A stretch of 64,000 bases of DNA, from contig CAYYQN010000024.1 of the NCBI GenBank assembly GCA_964473865.1, forward strand, positions 3,398 through 67,397. The letters are read 5' to 3'. The notes under the pieces were generated by a model. That model made no database searches. It was not told the origin of the DNA and saw only the letters and a program-made list of their open reading frames with translations. Of the stretch, positions 17,178 to 26,300 are shown in pieces. Every line of letters begins with the position of its first letter. Within the stretch, counting starts at the first letter, position 1. Made by a program: the position numbers and the translations under genes. Source of the DNA: CAIMUX01 sp964473865 (GTDB lineage Bacteria; Eisenbacteria; RBG-16-71-46; CAIMUX01).

Positions 17178-18248
17178 CTAGAAGTTCACGGACGCGGAGA
17201 TGCGATGCGTGGCGTCCAGCTCCTCGTGCGAGAGATACGCGTAGTCGGCCCCCAGGGAGCGATAGCGGATGCCCGCTCCGGCCGTCAGCGCGCCGGCGTC
17301 GCTTCCGATCCGGGCAGCCACGGCCGAGCCCCGCCCGGTCCCGCCGGGGACAAACGCGGCGCGGTTCCCGATCCAGTACTCGAATCCGCCCTGGAGATCG
17401 CCGCCCCAAGCCCCCCCCGACGCCTGACTGGCCTCGGACCGGCCGTCGAACGTGTTCGCCACGGCGACCGCCGTGTTCAGCCGCCCCCGGAGCCCGGGCA
17501 GGTCGCGGGACCAGGTCGCGCCCAGAGTCAGTGACGGCTGCAGCGTCTCGCGATGGCCGGTGTCCCAGGAAATGCGGGTGGTGGCCGCATCGGTCAGGCG
17601 CGCCCCCAGCCCCCACGACGCCGCCGGCCGGCAGAGCAGTCCGAGATCGATTCCCATCCCGAAGCTGGTGTTGTCGAGGAGACCCTGGCGGATCAACTTG
17701 AGGTTGCCGCCCCACGACCAGCGGTCGCCCGCGCCTCTGGCATACGACAGGAGCAGCGCGTACTCGGTGTCGCTGTCGGTGTAGAAACGGTCGGGCAGGA
17801 TCGGTTCGCCCTCGTCGCGGCGGCCGTTGTGATCCAGATCGTCGTAGGCGTCCCGGGTGACCAGGATGTCATCGACCGAGAAGCGCACCAGCGAGACCGC
17901 CACGGCGGAGCGCGCGCCCTCGACATCCAGCGGCTGCACGTACGAGGCGAAGTCGTGATTGGCGATGGAGCCGAACTGCTCCGCGTGCATGAACATCATC
18001 CCCGGACGAGCGGTCTGGGCGAGTCCGGCGGGGTTCCAGTACGGCGCCGAACCGTCGTCGGCCAGCGCCACGAACGCCCCGCCCAGCCCCAGGGCCCGCG
18101 CGCCCACGCCGATCCGCAGGAACTCCGCGGCGTACTTGCCGTCGGCCCGGGCCGGTGAGGTCCCGAACGCGGCCGCCAGAAAGGCCAATCCGAGGAAAGC
18201 GGCCCGGGCCGCGCCACAATCGCACCGGTCCATGGTTGGCAATCGCAT
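17178..18248 (-). CDS. PorV/PorQ-family outer membrane beta-barrel protein
   Basis: 356 residues, with a signal peptide ending in SPARA-DG and GGGAG before the ATG. The start of the mature protein, KYAAEFLRIGVGARALGLGG followed by AFVALADDGSAPYWNPAGLA, is the hallmark of the PorV/PorQ (UPF0164) family of 14-stranded outer membrane barrels. The rest alternates short beta strands with Gly/Asp turns and ends in Phe (ISASVNF), as outer membrane barrels often do. In type IX secretion PorV shuttles cargo for C-terminal domain removal. Other T9SS core genes are absent here, but five secreted proteins in the window have matching C-terminal domains. It has its own promoter. Confidence 0.85.
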   Translation of the reverse strand: MRLPTMDRCDCGAARAAFLGLAFLAAAFGTSPARADGKYAAEFLRIGVGARALGLGGAFVALADDGSAPYWNPAGLAQTARPGMMFMHAEQFGSIANHDFASYVQPLDVEGARSAVAVSLVRFSVDDILVTRDAYDDLDHNGRRDEGEPILPDRFYTDSDTEYALLLSYARGAGDRWSWGGNLKLIRQGLLDNTSFGMGIDLGLLCRPAASWGLGARLTDAATTRISWDTGHRETLQPSLTLGATWSRDLPGLRGRLNTAVAVANTFDGRSEASQASGGAWGGDLQGGFEYWIGNRAAFVPGGTGRGSAVAARIGSDAGALTAGAGIRYRSLGADYAYLSHEELDATHRISASVNF

Positions 18249-18319
18249 GTCGGCTCCCAGGGTTTTGTCGTGCCGCGGTCGCCCGGCGGCGCTGGCGGAT
18301 TCCGTCCGACCCTCGGTTC

Positions 18320-18348
18320 ATCCTAGCGAAGCGCGCGGCGAGGGTCAA
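18320..18348 (-). promoter_or_regulatory. Predicted promoter of the PorV-like gene
   Basis: Minus strand: -35 TTGACC (18343-18348), 17-base spacer, -10 TAGGAT (18320-18325). The predicted start near 18313 gives a 65-base leader. This is one of the clearest sigma70-like promoters in the window. Confidence 0.6.
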
Positions 18349-18397
18349 ACCGGGCCCGCCGCCCTGCACAAACCCCGGAGCCGCGGGGCGGGTCCGG

Positions 18398-18452
18398 AAA
18401 AGAATCGCGGGGCGGGGGATTCGCCGCGTCTGACGCGCCGCGTCGCCCCGCG
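18398..18452 (-). terminator. Terminator of the PilZ gene, with U-tract
   Basis: On the minus strand CGCGGGGCG (18444-18452) pairs with CGCCCCGCG (18406-18414). The intervening loop itself can fold, and ATTCTTTT follows (18398-18405). A second copy of the left arm lies at 18454-18462 as part of a short 10-nt repeat. It is 38 bases beyond the PilZ stop. Confidence 0.55.
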
Positions 18453-18489
18453 TCGCCCCGCGTCGCGCCGCCAGAGGCGCCGGCGTGGT

Positions 18490-18888
18490 TCAGGCCGCCT
18501 CGGACTCCCCGTAGACCAGCTTGTACCAGCTGACGTATCCCTGGATGTGCTCCTTCGCCTCCGGCGCGAGACTCAGGAACGCCGACGCCATCTTGTAGCC
18601 GCCGTGCGGTCCATCCGACTTCTCGCAGCGCACCACCACCGCGGTGGTCTCGATGGTGCGCGGAGGATGCTCGGCGTACGGAGGGAACTGGAAGGTGATC
18701 CCGAGGCGAGTGAGCGGCTCGATCTCGCGGCTGCTGCGGCAGAAGAACCCGCCGGCGCTGAAGTTCAGGACCTTGAGCCGGAGGTCATCCTCCGCCCGCT
18801 CGCCCTGGAGCACTGCCTCCAGATTGATCCGCGCGCGCGGGTGTTTGCGGCGCTCCGCTCCCTTCGGTCGCCCCTGCTTCCCTTCCAT
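18490..18888 (-). CDS. PilZ-domain protein (probable c-di-GMP receptor)
   Basis: 132 residues, a single-domain PilZ protein. The c-di-GMP-binding motifs are visible: the Arg-rich RxxxR in ERRKHPRARI (near residue 15) and the D/NxSxxG motif as LNFSAGGFFCRS (near residue 45). The strand pattern to about residue 110 and the C-terminal helix fit the fold. Such proteins relay c-di-GMP to motility, secretion or polysaccharide machinery. It stands alone between two predicted terminator or spacer regions, so its partner cannot be inferred. The conserved Asp of DxSxxG is Asn here, which is tolerated in the family. Confidence 0.85.
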   Translation of the reverse strand: MEGKQGRPKGAERRKHPRARINLEAVLQGERAEDDLRLKVLNFSAGGFFCRSSREIEPLTRLGITFQFPPYAEHPPRTIETTAVVVRCEKSDGPHGGYKMASAFLSLAPEAKEHIQGYVSWYKLVYGESEAA

Positions 18889-19173
18889 GACGTGGCTTGC
18901 CTCCCGTGCGAGTGATGCCGATCGCCGCCTCCGGCCGGTCCCAGCCCCCTGGGGGCCGATCCGGCCGGGGTGCGGCCGCTCCTTCCGCGGGCCAGTCCGC
19001 CGGTCGACCGGATCCTACCCCTACTTCCGTTTTCGGTCCGGAACCGGCCGAGGTTGAACCGCGATTCCCCGGTCCGCAGTTGCGCCCGATGGTGACCGCG
19101 CCGACGCCTGCGCGTAAAGGCCGGAATCACGGACCCGCACGCGCGCAGCCCACCGGCACTTCGGGTCGCCCGG

Positions 19174-21417
19174 TCAGCGACGCTTGGAGCGGCCCTTCCC
19201 CCCACCGGGGCGCGGCCCCGGATCGGCCCGGCGCCGGCTGCTCTCGCCGGAGCCGCGCGGGCGCCGGCGTCCGGTCTTCGGCTTCGGGTCTCGCTCGCGA
19301 CTCGATCGCCCTCTCCCGGCTGGATCTCGGGGATGCGAGCGCCGCCCCGGCGAACGCGATTCAGCCTGCGTTGTGGCCGGCCCGCCCGAACTCCGCGCGC
19401 CGCGGCCTCGGGACCGGGCGCCGAGCCTTCCCTTCCGAGCGACTCGACGAGCGTCGCGGTCGCCCCGGGCTCGCCGGCCGTGACCCCGGATCTCCGCGGC
19501 GCGCACCACGCCGAACTCCACGCGGCGCGCCCGCAGATCCACACGCAGGACGGCTACCCGCACCGCATCGCCCGGGCGGAACTCCTCGCGGGTACGGTCG
19601 TGAAGAAACGCGGGACGCTCATCGGCCAGGCGGAACCCGGGCGGCAGTGTCTCGCGCGGAACGAACCCTTCGACCGGCATGGCATCGAGCTCCACGAAGA
19701 GCCCCGCGGGGATCATCCCCGTGACGTGCGCCGCGAACTCGGCCCCCAGTCGTCGCTCCATGAAGCGGGCGGCCTTCAAGCGGATCATCTCCCGCTCCGC
19801 TTCCTGGGCATTCACTTCCGCCCGCGAGGAGGTGCGCGCTTCGCGGTCGGCATCTTCCCAGGCCACCGACGGCAACCGGCCGTCGAGCAGTTCCTTCACG
19901 CGGCGGTGCACGAAGAGATCGGGATAGCGGCGAATCGGCGAAGTGAAGTGGCAGTATCCGCGCAGTCCGAGGCCGTAGTGGCCGGTGTCGACCGGCGCGT
20001 AGACCGCTTTCTTCAGGGCGCGCAGGAAAAGCCGCTGCACCGTGCGCCCGATCGGGGAGTCGGGAAGCGCCTCCAGCCAGCGCCGCAGCCGTGGGAGATC
20101 GTAAAGCGCCGCCGGCGACGTGCCCGGAACCAGCTCCAGGGCATCGCCGAGGAAGCGCGACAGCGACTCGGCGTCGGGCTCGGCGTGCACGCGGAAGAGA
20201 AACGGCACTTCGCGCTCGCGGGCCCAACCCCCGACGGCCCGGTTCGCCGCGATCATGAACTCCTCGATGAGCCGGTGCGACTCCAGCGACTCCCGGCGAT
20301 GGATCTCGCGGGGCACGCCGTCCGGCCCCAGGGTCATTTCGGCCTCCGCCACGGTGAACTCGAATCCGCCCGTGGCAAACCGGCGCTCCCGCAGGATCGC
20401 GGCCAACCGCGCCATCTCGCGCAAGGAGGCGGAGACTTCCGGATCCGTCTCGGAGTCCTGATCCGCGCCATCGAGGATCGCCTGCGCCTGGGCATAGTGG
20501 AGGCGGGCCCGGCTGCGGATCAGGCCCCGCGCGACGTGCACTCCGCTTCCCGCCCCGTGACGGTCGAAGTCGAGGCGCACCGTCAGCACGCGACGATCGA
20601 TTCCCGGGCCGAGACTCGCCGCCGCGCTGGAGAGCGCTTCCGGGAGCATCGGGATCGCCGCTCCGGGAAAGTAGACGCTGGTGCCGCGACGCGACGCCTC
20701 GCAATCCAGCGGTCCGCCCTCGACCACGAACGAGGACACGTCGGCAATGTGCACCCAGAGTCGCCAGCCGCCGTCGGGCCGGGACGCGATCGCCACGGCG
20801 TCGTCGAAGTCCTTAGCGTCGGGAGGGTCGATGGTGAGAACGAGATCGTCGCGGAAGTCCTCGCGTAGCAAGGCATCGGGATCGGAGTCGGTCGCCGCAG
20901 CGAGCGCTTCCTCTTCCGCGGCCTCGGGAAACCGAAGGTTGAGGGACGCCTCCCCGGCGATGTTCACCAGGTCATGGCGGGCGTCGTCGCCCTCGCCCAG
21001 GAGATCGATGGCCACCGCCGTGGGCGGGTGGTCGGAGTGCGCCCGAGACTCCACGCGAAAGCGAACCTTGGCCCCGAGCACGCCGGAGACCGTACCGAGG
21101 CGTACGCGCAGGCGCTCCGGAAGCAACGGGCTGTCCGGACGCACGAACCAGCTCTTGCCGATCCGTTGGAGATTGCCGGTGTGACCGCCATCGCCGCCGC
21201 CCGGCTCGAGAATCTCCTCCACCTCCGCGGCCGGGCGGAAGTCGCGCGGATCTCCCCGGCTGATCCGGACCCGCACCCGGTCGCCGTGCAGGGCGCCCGC
21301 GAGCCCCTCGGCAGGGACGAAGATGTCCTCACCGCCCTCATCCGGGCGAAAGAAGGCGAATCCCGCGCGCGTGCCGCGCAACGTGCCGTCGAGGGTCTCG
21401 GCGCGATTCAGTCTCAT
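19174..21417 (-). CDS. rnr: Ribonuclease R (RNB-family 3'-5' exoribonuclease)
   Basis: 747 residues. It degrades structured RNA processively from the 3' end. An OB/cold-shock domain (about 5-75, GTLRGTRAGFAFFRPDEGGE) precedes the RNB domain, which has the catalytic Asp cluster DPPDAKDFDDAVAI and the motif LIEEFMIAANRAV. An S1 domain follows (AAHVTGMIPAGLFVELDAMP). The last 115 residues are an Arg/Gly/Ser-rich basic tail. The N-terminal helix-turn-helix of E. coli RNase R is absent. The ATG at 21417 has only a weak Shine-Dalgarno; a GTG at 21462 in the same frame is possible but adds no homology. It follows the HU and COX24-type genes behind a strong hairpin. Confidence 0.93.
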   Translation of the reverse strand: MRLNRAETLDGTLRGTRAGFAFFRPDEGGEDIFVPAEGLAGALHGDRVRVRISRGDPRDFRPAAEVEEILEPGGGDGGHTGNLQRIGKSWFVRPDSPLLPERLRVRLGTVSGVLGAKVRFRVESRAHSDHPPTAVAIDLLGEGDDARHDLVNIAGEASLNLRFPEAAEEEALAAATDSDPDALLREDFRDDLVLTIDPPDAKDFDDAVAIASRPDGGWRLWVHIADVSSFVVEGGPLDCEASRRGTSVYFPGAAIPMLPEALSSAAASLGPGIDRRVLTVRLDFDRHGAGSGVHVARGLIRSRARLHYAQAQAILDGADQDSETDPEVSASLREMARLAAILRERRFATGGFEFTVAEAEMTLGPDGVPREIHRRESLESHRLIEEFMIAANRAVGGWAREREVPFLFRVHAEPDAESLSRFLGDALELVPGTSPAALYDLPRLRRWLEALPDSPIGRTVQRLFLRALKKAVYAPVDTGHYGLGLRGYCHFTSPIRRYPDLFVHRRVKELLDGRLPSVAWEDADREARTSSRAEVNAQEAEREMIRLKAARFMERRLGAEFAAHVTGMIPAGLFVELDAMPVEGFVPRETLPPGFRLADERPAFLHDRTREEFRPGDAVRVAVLRVDLRARRVEFGVVRAAEIRGHGRRARGDRDARRVARKGRLGARSRGRGARSSGGPATTQAESRSPGRRSHPRDPAGRGRSSRERDPKPKTGRRRPRGSGESSRRRADPGPRPGGGKGRSKRR

Positions 21418-21516
21418 ATCGGTCGCGGTCGGACACCGCAAACCCCGGGATGGTCGTGCCACCCGGGGTCCACCCGCGGCCGCCGCGGAACCGATGGTGC
21501 GGCGACACAGGATCCA

Positions 21517-21541
21517 TCCGGGCGGCCGGCGGCCGCCCGGA
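21517..21541 (-). terminator. Strong hairpin after the COX24-type gene
   Basis: A perfect 11-bp stem (TCCGGGCGGCC / GGCCGCCCGGA) with a 3-base loop starts 10 bases after the small gene stop. There is no U-tract. It separates the HU/COX24 transcript from rnr or attenuates read-through. Confidence 0.55.
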
Positions 21542-21550
21542 AGCCGATGA

Positions 21551-21652
21551 TCACTTCTGCCAGAGGCGCTTCTTGTGGCGATTCTTCCGCAGGCGCTTCT
21601 TCCTCTTGTGCGTCGCGATCTTCTTTCTCTTGCGCTTCTTGCCGCAACCCAT
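21551..21652 (-). CDS. AURKAIP1/COX24-type small basic protein (probable ribosome-associated)
   Basis: 33 residues, beginning MGCGKKRKRKKIATHKRKKR and ending RHKKRLWQK. Two thirds are Lys, Arg or His. The KKRKRKKI..HKRKKRLRKNRHKK pattern is that of the COX24/AURKAIP1 C-terminal domain, known from mitochondrial small ribosomal subunits and from short proteins of FCB-group bacteria, so a ribosomal or rRNA-binding role is likely. AGAGG precedes the ATG by about 10 bases. It lies 74 bases after the HU gene and is followed by a strong hairpin, so both probably share the HU promoter. At this size it is easily missed by gene finders. Confidence 0.8.
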   Translation of the reverse strand: MGCGKKRKRKKIATHKRKKRLRKNRHKKRLWQK

Positions 21653-21726
21653 GAACAAAGACCTCTTCTTTCCTTCCGCAGGCGGAACCCGCGTTCACCT
21701 CCGGGGCCGCGGGCTCCCGCGATCGG

Positions 21727-22011
21727 TCACTCCCGCGCCGACACCCGTTTCCCGAGACCCGGCGCGCTGCGAAACACGGGTGCGAGCCGGGCCGGGACCC
21801 GGATCTGGCTACCGTCGGCACCAGGTACGCGTACGAGACGCCCCCCTCGCGGCCGCACTTCGAAGCGGCCGAACCCGCGGAGCGTCACCGCCTGGCCTTC
21901 GGTCAGGGCCCGCTCGATCGTCTGCAGCAACGTGTCCACGACCGCGCGGGCATCCCGGGGGCGCATCTGCCGCGCCGCCGCCAGATCCCCGATCAGTTCC
22001 TTCTTGGTCAT
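21727..22011 (-). CDS. HU/IHF-family DNA-binding protein, divergent
   Basis: 94 residues. The start MTKKELIGDLAAARQMRPRD and the segment VVDTLLQTIERALTEGQAVT followed by LRGFGRFEVRPRGGR are classical for HU/IHF, which bends DNA as a dimer. The DNA-inserting arm differs: the usual GRNPxTG is replaced by LVRVPGADGSQIRVPARLAPVF. The fold should be kept, but intercalation may differ. The ATG at 22011 has GGGAGG 6 bases ahead. A well-formed promoter lies upstream and the COX24-type gene follows. Whether it acts as general HU or a specialised paralogue cannot be told from one copy. Confidence 0.88.
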   Translation of the reverse strand: MTKKELIGDLAAARQMRPRDARAVVDTLLQTIERALTEGQAVTLRGFGRFEVRPRGGRLVRVPGADGSQIRVPARLAPVFRSAPGLGKRVSARE

Positions 22012-22070
22012 GTCCGGACCTCCCACCTGAGCGGACGCCGGTCACGAGATGGAACGAATTGACTGGTCGG

Positions 22071-22100
22071 ACCATACCGTCCCCGGCCGCCCTCCGTCAA
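22071..22100 (-). promoter_or_regulatory. Predicted promoter of the HU gene
   Basis: Minus strand: -35 TTGACG (22095-22100), 18-base spacer, -10 TATGGT (22071-22076). The start near 22064 gives a leader of about 53 bases. The -35 lies 9 bases below the end of sppA. Confidence 0.6.
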
Positions 22101-22109
22101 CCGCGTTTC

Positions 22110-22988
22110 TCAACGGTACTCGAGACGGGGGCCGGAGCCGAGCAGGACGCGGGTCCGCCCGACCAGGCGGCGGGCGATGTCGATCCAGTCCGGCTCCCGC
22201 CGCTCGTGCGACGCCGCCGGCGTCTCCGGGTCGAGGCCCGCGAGGCGGGCGGCCAGATGGACGGCATCGGGTTCGAAGCCCAGGGTGTCGACGAGACCCG
22301 CCGCCAGCGCCTGCCGGCCGGTCAGGATCCGGCCATCGGCCAGAAGCCGCACGCTGTCGATCGGCATCGAGCGGGACTCCGCCACGGCGGAGGTGAACTG
22401 CGCGTACGCGTCCCCCACCACCGACTCGAGCATGACCCGCTCGTCATCGGTCATGGGCCGCCACCAGGCACCGGCATCCTTGCGCGCCCCGGTCTTCACC
22501 ACCTCGGTGCGGACCCCGAGCTTCTTCATCAGCTCACTGGCGTCGGTGAACGTCATCATCACGCCGATCGAGCCGGTGATGGTCCCCGGCTCCGCCATGA
22601 TCCTCGACGCCGCGCAAGCCAGGTAGTAGCCGCCCGAAGCGGCGGTCGCACCCAGCGAGGCCACGACCGGCTGCGATGTGCGCCGCCGATACCGCTGCAG
22701 GGCGTCGAGCATCTCCTGCGTCGCGCCGACTCCGCCTCCGGGGCTGTCCACCCGCAGGACCAGGGCCCGGACCCGGCGGTCGAGCTCCATGCGCCGCAGC
22801 TCCTCGAGGAAGGGACGCGCCTCGGAGATCTCACCCTCGACCCGGATGATCCCCACGCGCGGAGAGGTCCCGAGACCGCCTCCGGGCCGGGCCAGCAAGG
22901 TCACGACGGTGAAGAACACGACCGCCGCGGCCACGAGGACCAGGCAGCCGCGTCCCCAGGCCGGTCCCCTGGCAGTTGGCAGAACCAC
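22110..22988 (-). CDS. sppA: Signal peptide peptidase SppA (36K type)
   Basis: 292 residues from a GTG at 22988 preceded by GGGAGGGG with a 6-base spacing. The open frame continues upstream but crosses a likely -10, so the GTG is preferred. One N-terminal membrane helix (WGRGCLVLVAAAVVFFTVVT) anchors it. The ClpP-like serine protease domain shows LVLRVDSPGGGVGATQEM, the nucleophile Ser in TAASGGYYLACAA with GTITGSIGV, and the general-base Lys region EVVKTGARKDAG. It degrades cleaved signal peptides in the membrane. Length matches the short SppA class, with one catalytic domain rather than two. Confidence 0.92.
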   Translation of the reverse strand: MVLPTARGPAWGRGCLVLVAAAVVFFTVVTLLARPGGGLGTSPRVGIIRVEGEISEARPFLEELRRMELDRRVRALVLRVDSPGGGVGATQEMLDALQRYRRRTSQPVVASLGATAASGGYYLACAASRIMAEPGTITGSIGVMMTFTDASELMKKLGVRTEVVKTGARKDAGAWWRPMTDDERVMLESVVGDAYAQFTSAVAESRSMPIDSVRLLADGRILTGRQALAAGLVDTLGFEPDAVHLAARLAGLDPETPAASHERREPDWIDIARRLVGRTRVLLGSGPRLEYR

Positions 22989-23372
22989 GATATCCCCTCC
23001 CGCTCCGATGGCCCGTGGACCGTAGCAGAGCGAGCCGCTCGGGGAAAGGCATAAGAACACGGATCTTCCCCGCACAAAGCCGAATCTACGCCGCTTCCCC
23101 TCGGTCACAGAGGCTTCGCGGTCACTGGCCCGCTCGTCCCGGTCGGCAGCGCCTCGTATCCGGTTCTTGTCCATCGGCCCGCGGGTTCGTTCTACGCTTC
23201 GTTCAGACGGTCGGTCGCCCTTCCGCCCTTGCGCTACCGTTTCCTCGCTGTGACCCGCTCAGGAGAGGACTTCCACTTCCAGGTTTGGACCCATGCCAGA
23301 CACACCAAGCGAGCGGCCGGTCCTCCCGCCGGAGAAGCGGCCTCCGTGACCCCGTGACAGGGTCGTTCCATC
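22989..23372. other. Spacer between sppA and the mosaic secreted protein gene
   Basis: 384 bases without a gene. A minus-strand extended -10, TGC-TACGGT (TACGGT at 23019-23024), would start sppA mRNA about 24 bases before its GTG; the -35 TTTCCC is weak. Downstream of the large gene only short 5-bp stems are visible (for example GACCC/GGGTC near 23350-23366), so no confident terminator. Confidence 0.4.
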
Positions 23373-26300
23373 TCATCGGTAGATAAGCAGCTTCTGCGTC
23401 CTCGATTCGCCCCCTGCGCTCAAGCGCACCAGGTAGATGCCGGAAGGCACCCGCCGGTTCGCGGCATCCCGCCCGCTCCATACCTCCGCGTGCAACCCCG
23501 CCTCGCGTTCGTCGTCGACCACCACAGACACGCGGCGCCCGCCAAGATCGAAAACGGCCAGGTGCACGTGCCCCGCCACGGGTAGCGCGTAGCGGAAGAC
23601 GGTGCCGGCATGGAACGGATTCGGCTGGACCTGATAGAGAACGAGCTCCCGGGGCGCGCTGCCACTGACCCCGGGTGCGCCGGTGATGTCCGACAATGAA
23701 CACGACCCGTCAACATATACGATGTCGGAGATCGGACTCCCCTGGGCGTCGCCTAGTGCGCAGAGCGCCCCGAACCGCAGCGGCGATGTGTCGCCTCCGA
23801 TTCCGATCGGCTGGAACCCGAGCCGCAGGAGCGTCGCCGTGCCGATCGATATCGGATTGCTGCCGCCCGTTCCGTCGTACCACTCGATCCGGATTTCGTC
23901 GCCCACCAGATTGGCAAAGAAGGAGATCCCCGGTACCGCGCTCGTCACGCCAGTGAACTGCAGTACGCTGTCCGCAAAGGTGATCCGCAGTGAGATCGCG
24001 CCGATGCCGTCGAATTCGAAAACGCGTAGCGGCACTTGGAACGGCCCTGCCACGACACTCACCGTAGTGTCTGGAAGCGTCAGAGTGATGGCCGGCAATC
24101 TCGGTTCTCCGGCCTGCCGGTCGGCACGCAGCTGTCGCCCCGCAGTCAGAGCCTTCACCGGATCCGCCGACCAGTCTCCGTTGACGTCGCCCATGCGAAT
24201 GGCCACGAAATCCTGCAGGCGATCGCCGTCCAGCGGGTTGTAAGTTACGGAGTCCGGCGTGAACCGCCAGTCCCCGGCAACGATCGGCTCGATGCCGATC
24301 GCCGCACGCACGACCTTCAGAGCGTCCAGGGCGTTGATGAGCCCGTTCCCGTTCACGTCCGCGGCAACCAGCTTGTAAGGATCGTCGAGGGGTTCCAGCC
24401 CGGCTCCGTGGCGAATGATCTTCACCGCGTCGAGCGAATTGATGCCGGCGAGGTCGTCTTCCTTGCTCACCTGGAGGACGTAGTCCCCGACCGGATAGGG
24501 CGCGAAGAGATAGTGCCCTTGCGAGTCCGAAAGGACGTCCGGGTTCGGAGGTCCGAGGGACAGCCGCGCCCGAGGAACGGCCTTGTCCTGCCAGTAGTAG
24601 CTGACGTCTCCGGACACAACGCAGCCTGCGCTGATCGTGACCGACCCGCACGGCGGCGCATCGACCCAGTAGACGTCCGCAACCGGATCGGCATTGGCGT
24701 CTCCAAGCACACACTGGGCCTCGTTGAACTGGAGTTGGGTGACGCCATCGGACCCGACGCGGCTGAACAGCACGGCACAGAGCGTGTCGGGATCGACCCC
24801 GGGAACGATGGGGTCGCTTCCGCCGGTTTCGTCGAACCACTGGATCGACACCGAACTCCCGATGACTCCACCGGTGAAGGTCTCGCCCGGTACGAAGGTC
24901 TGGACTCCTGCGTAAGACAGCATTGACGGATCGAAGTCGATGCGCATAGAAATCGCTCCGAGGGCGCTGGTTCCGGCGAACTCGATCGGGACTCCGGTCG
25001 GTGCCGCGGAGGCGATCCATGCCGGGTGGAGAATCATGTTGTTCTGTGCCAGCGCCAGGACCAGGCCGGGTCGGGTCAACGAAGCCCAAAACAGATCGTC
25101 GACGTAGGCCCGGAGTATCACCGAGTAGACCCCTCTGGTCACATAGGTGTAGATCGGGTTCTGCTCCACGGACTCGTAACTACCGTCTCCGTCGAAGGAC
25201 CACTCCCACCGATTGGGATTGCCTGCCGTCTCATCCTGGAACTGCACCTCCAACGGAACCTGGCCTCGCGTCGGCGTCGCGGAGAAGGCAGCGGGAATGC
25301 ATCCCTGGGGCCAGGCTCCGATAAGCCCGCAGAGAGGGTTGTTCTCCGGCAGACACGGAGAGTCCGCCCACAGCGAGAAGGTGCGCTGGCCTGGGTCACA
25401 GAACCGAGGATCCGCCGCGAAGTTCCCGTCCTGTCCGAGCACCGACTCCAAGGCTCCGGCCCCTCCCTGATTGCCATACACGACGCAACAGGTGATGGCG
25501 CTCTCCGCGCCCCAGGCCCCTTGCATGGCGGGCCCGTCCAGGCAATAGGCCAGAACATTGCGATCGAGCAACACGGTGGTTTCCGAAACGTCGATGCCGC
25601 CGAAGTTCAAGGCCATGGTGCACCGGGACAGCGTCAGCTCTCCCCCCTGGAGTACAATCGCGCCCCATGGTGCTCCCGGTGGGGTGGCGTTTCCGGCAAA
25701 GGTGCAAGCGTCAAAGCTGATTCGGCATCCGATGTCGCCATCGAACGAGCCGTGGAACGCACTGCCACCTCCCTCAGCGCCATTGTCGGTAAACCGGCAC
25801 TGACTGAAGGTGGCGGCGGCGCCGGCCGCGCAAGACACTCCCCCTCCGGGACCGGCGCTGGTGTTGTTTTCGAACACGCAGTCCGTAAAGGTCGTGGCGG
25901 CCGCACCTGCGCCATAGCAGAGCACCGCACCGCCGCCCCAAGAGCCCCCACCGGACTGCATGTTGCCGGTGAAGCGGCAATTCGTGATCGTGGGGGAAGC
26001 GCTACCGGAGAGGCTACTGATCAGGATCGCGCCCCCGAGACTGGCGAGTCCGTTGCGAACGGTGACCCCGGCGAGCACCGTTGCCGGTCCTTCGCCGCCC
26101 CCGAACCGGAACCCCCGGGCCTGCCCCCCGCAGTCCACGATGCACAGCGCGGGGTCGTCGCTTCGGGACCTGACCATGATCGTCTTGCCCTCGAAGTCGA
26201 CTCCACAGTTGCCGGGACCGGAAAAGACCCCGTCGTCCAGCTCGACAACCATCCCCGGATCGGCCGCAGTGACCGCCGCTTGGATCGTCGGATAGTCCCC

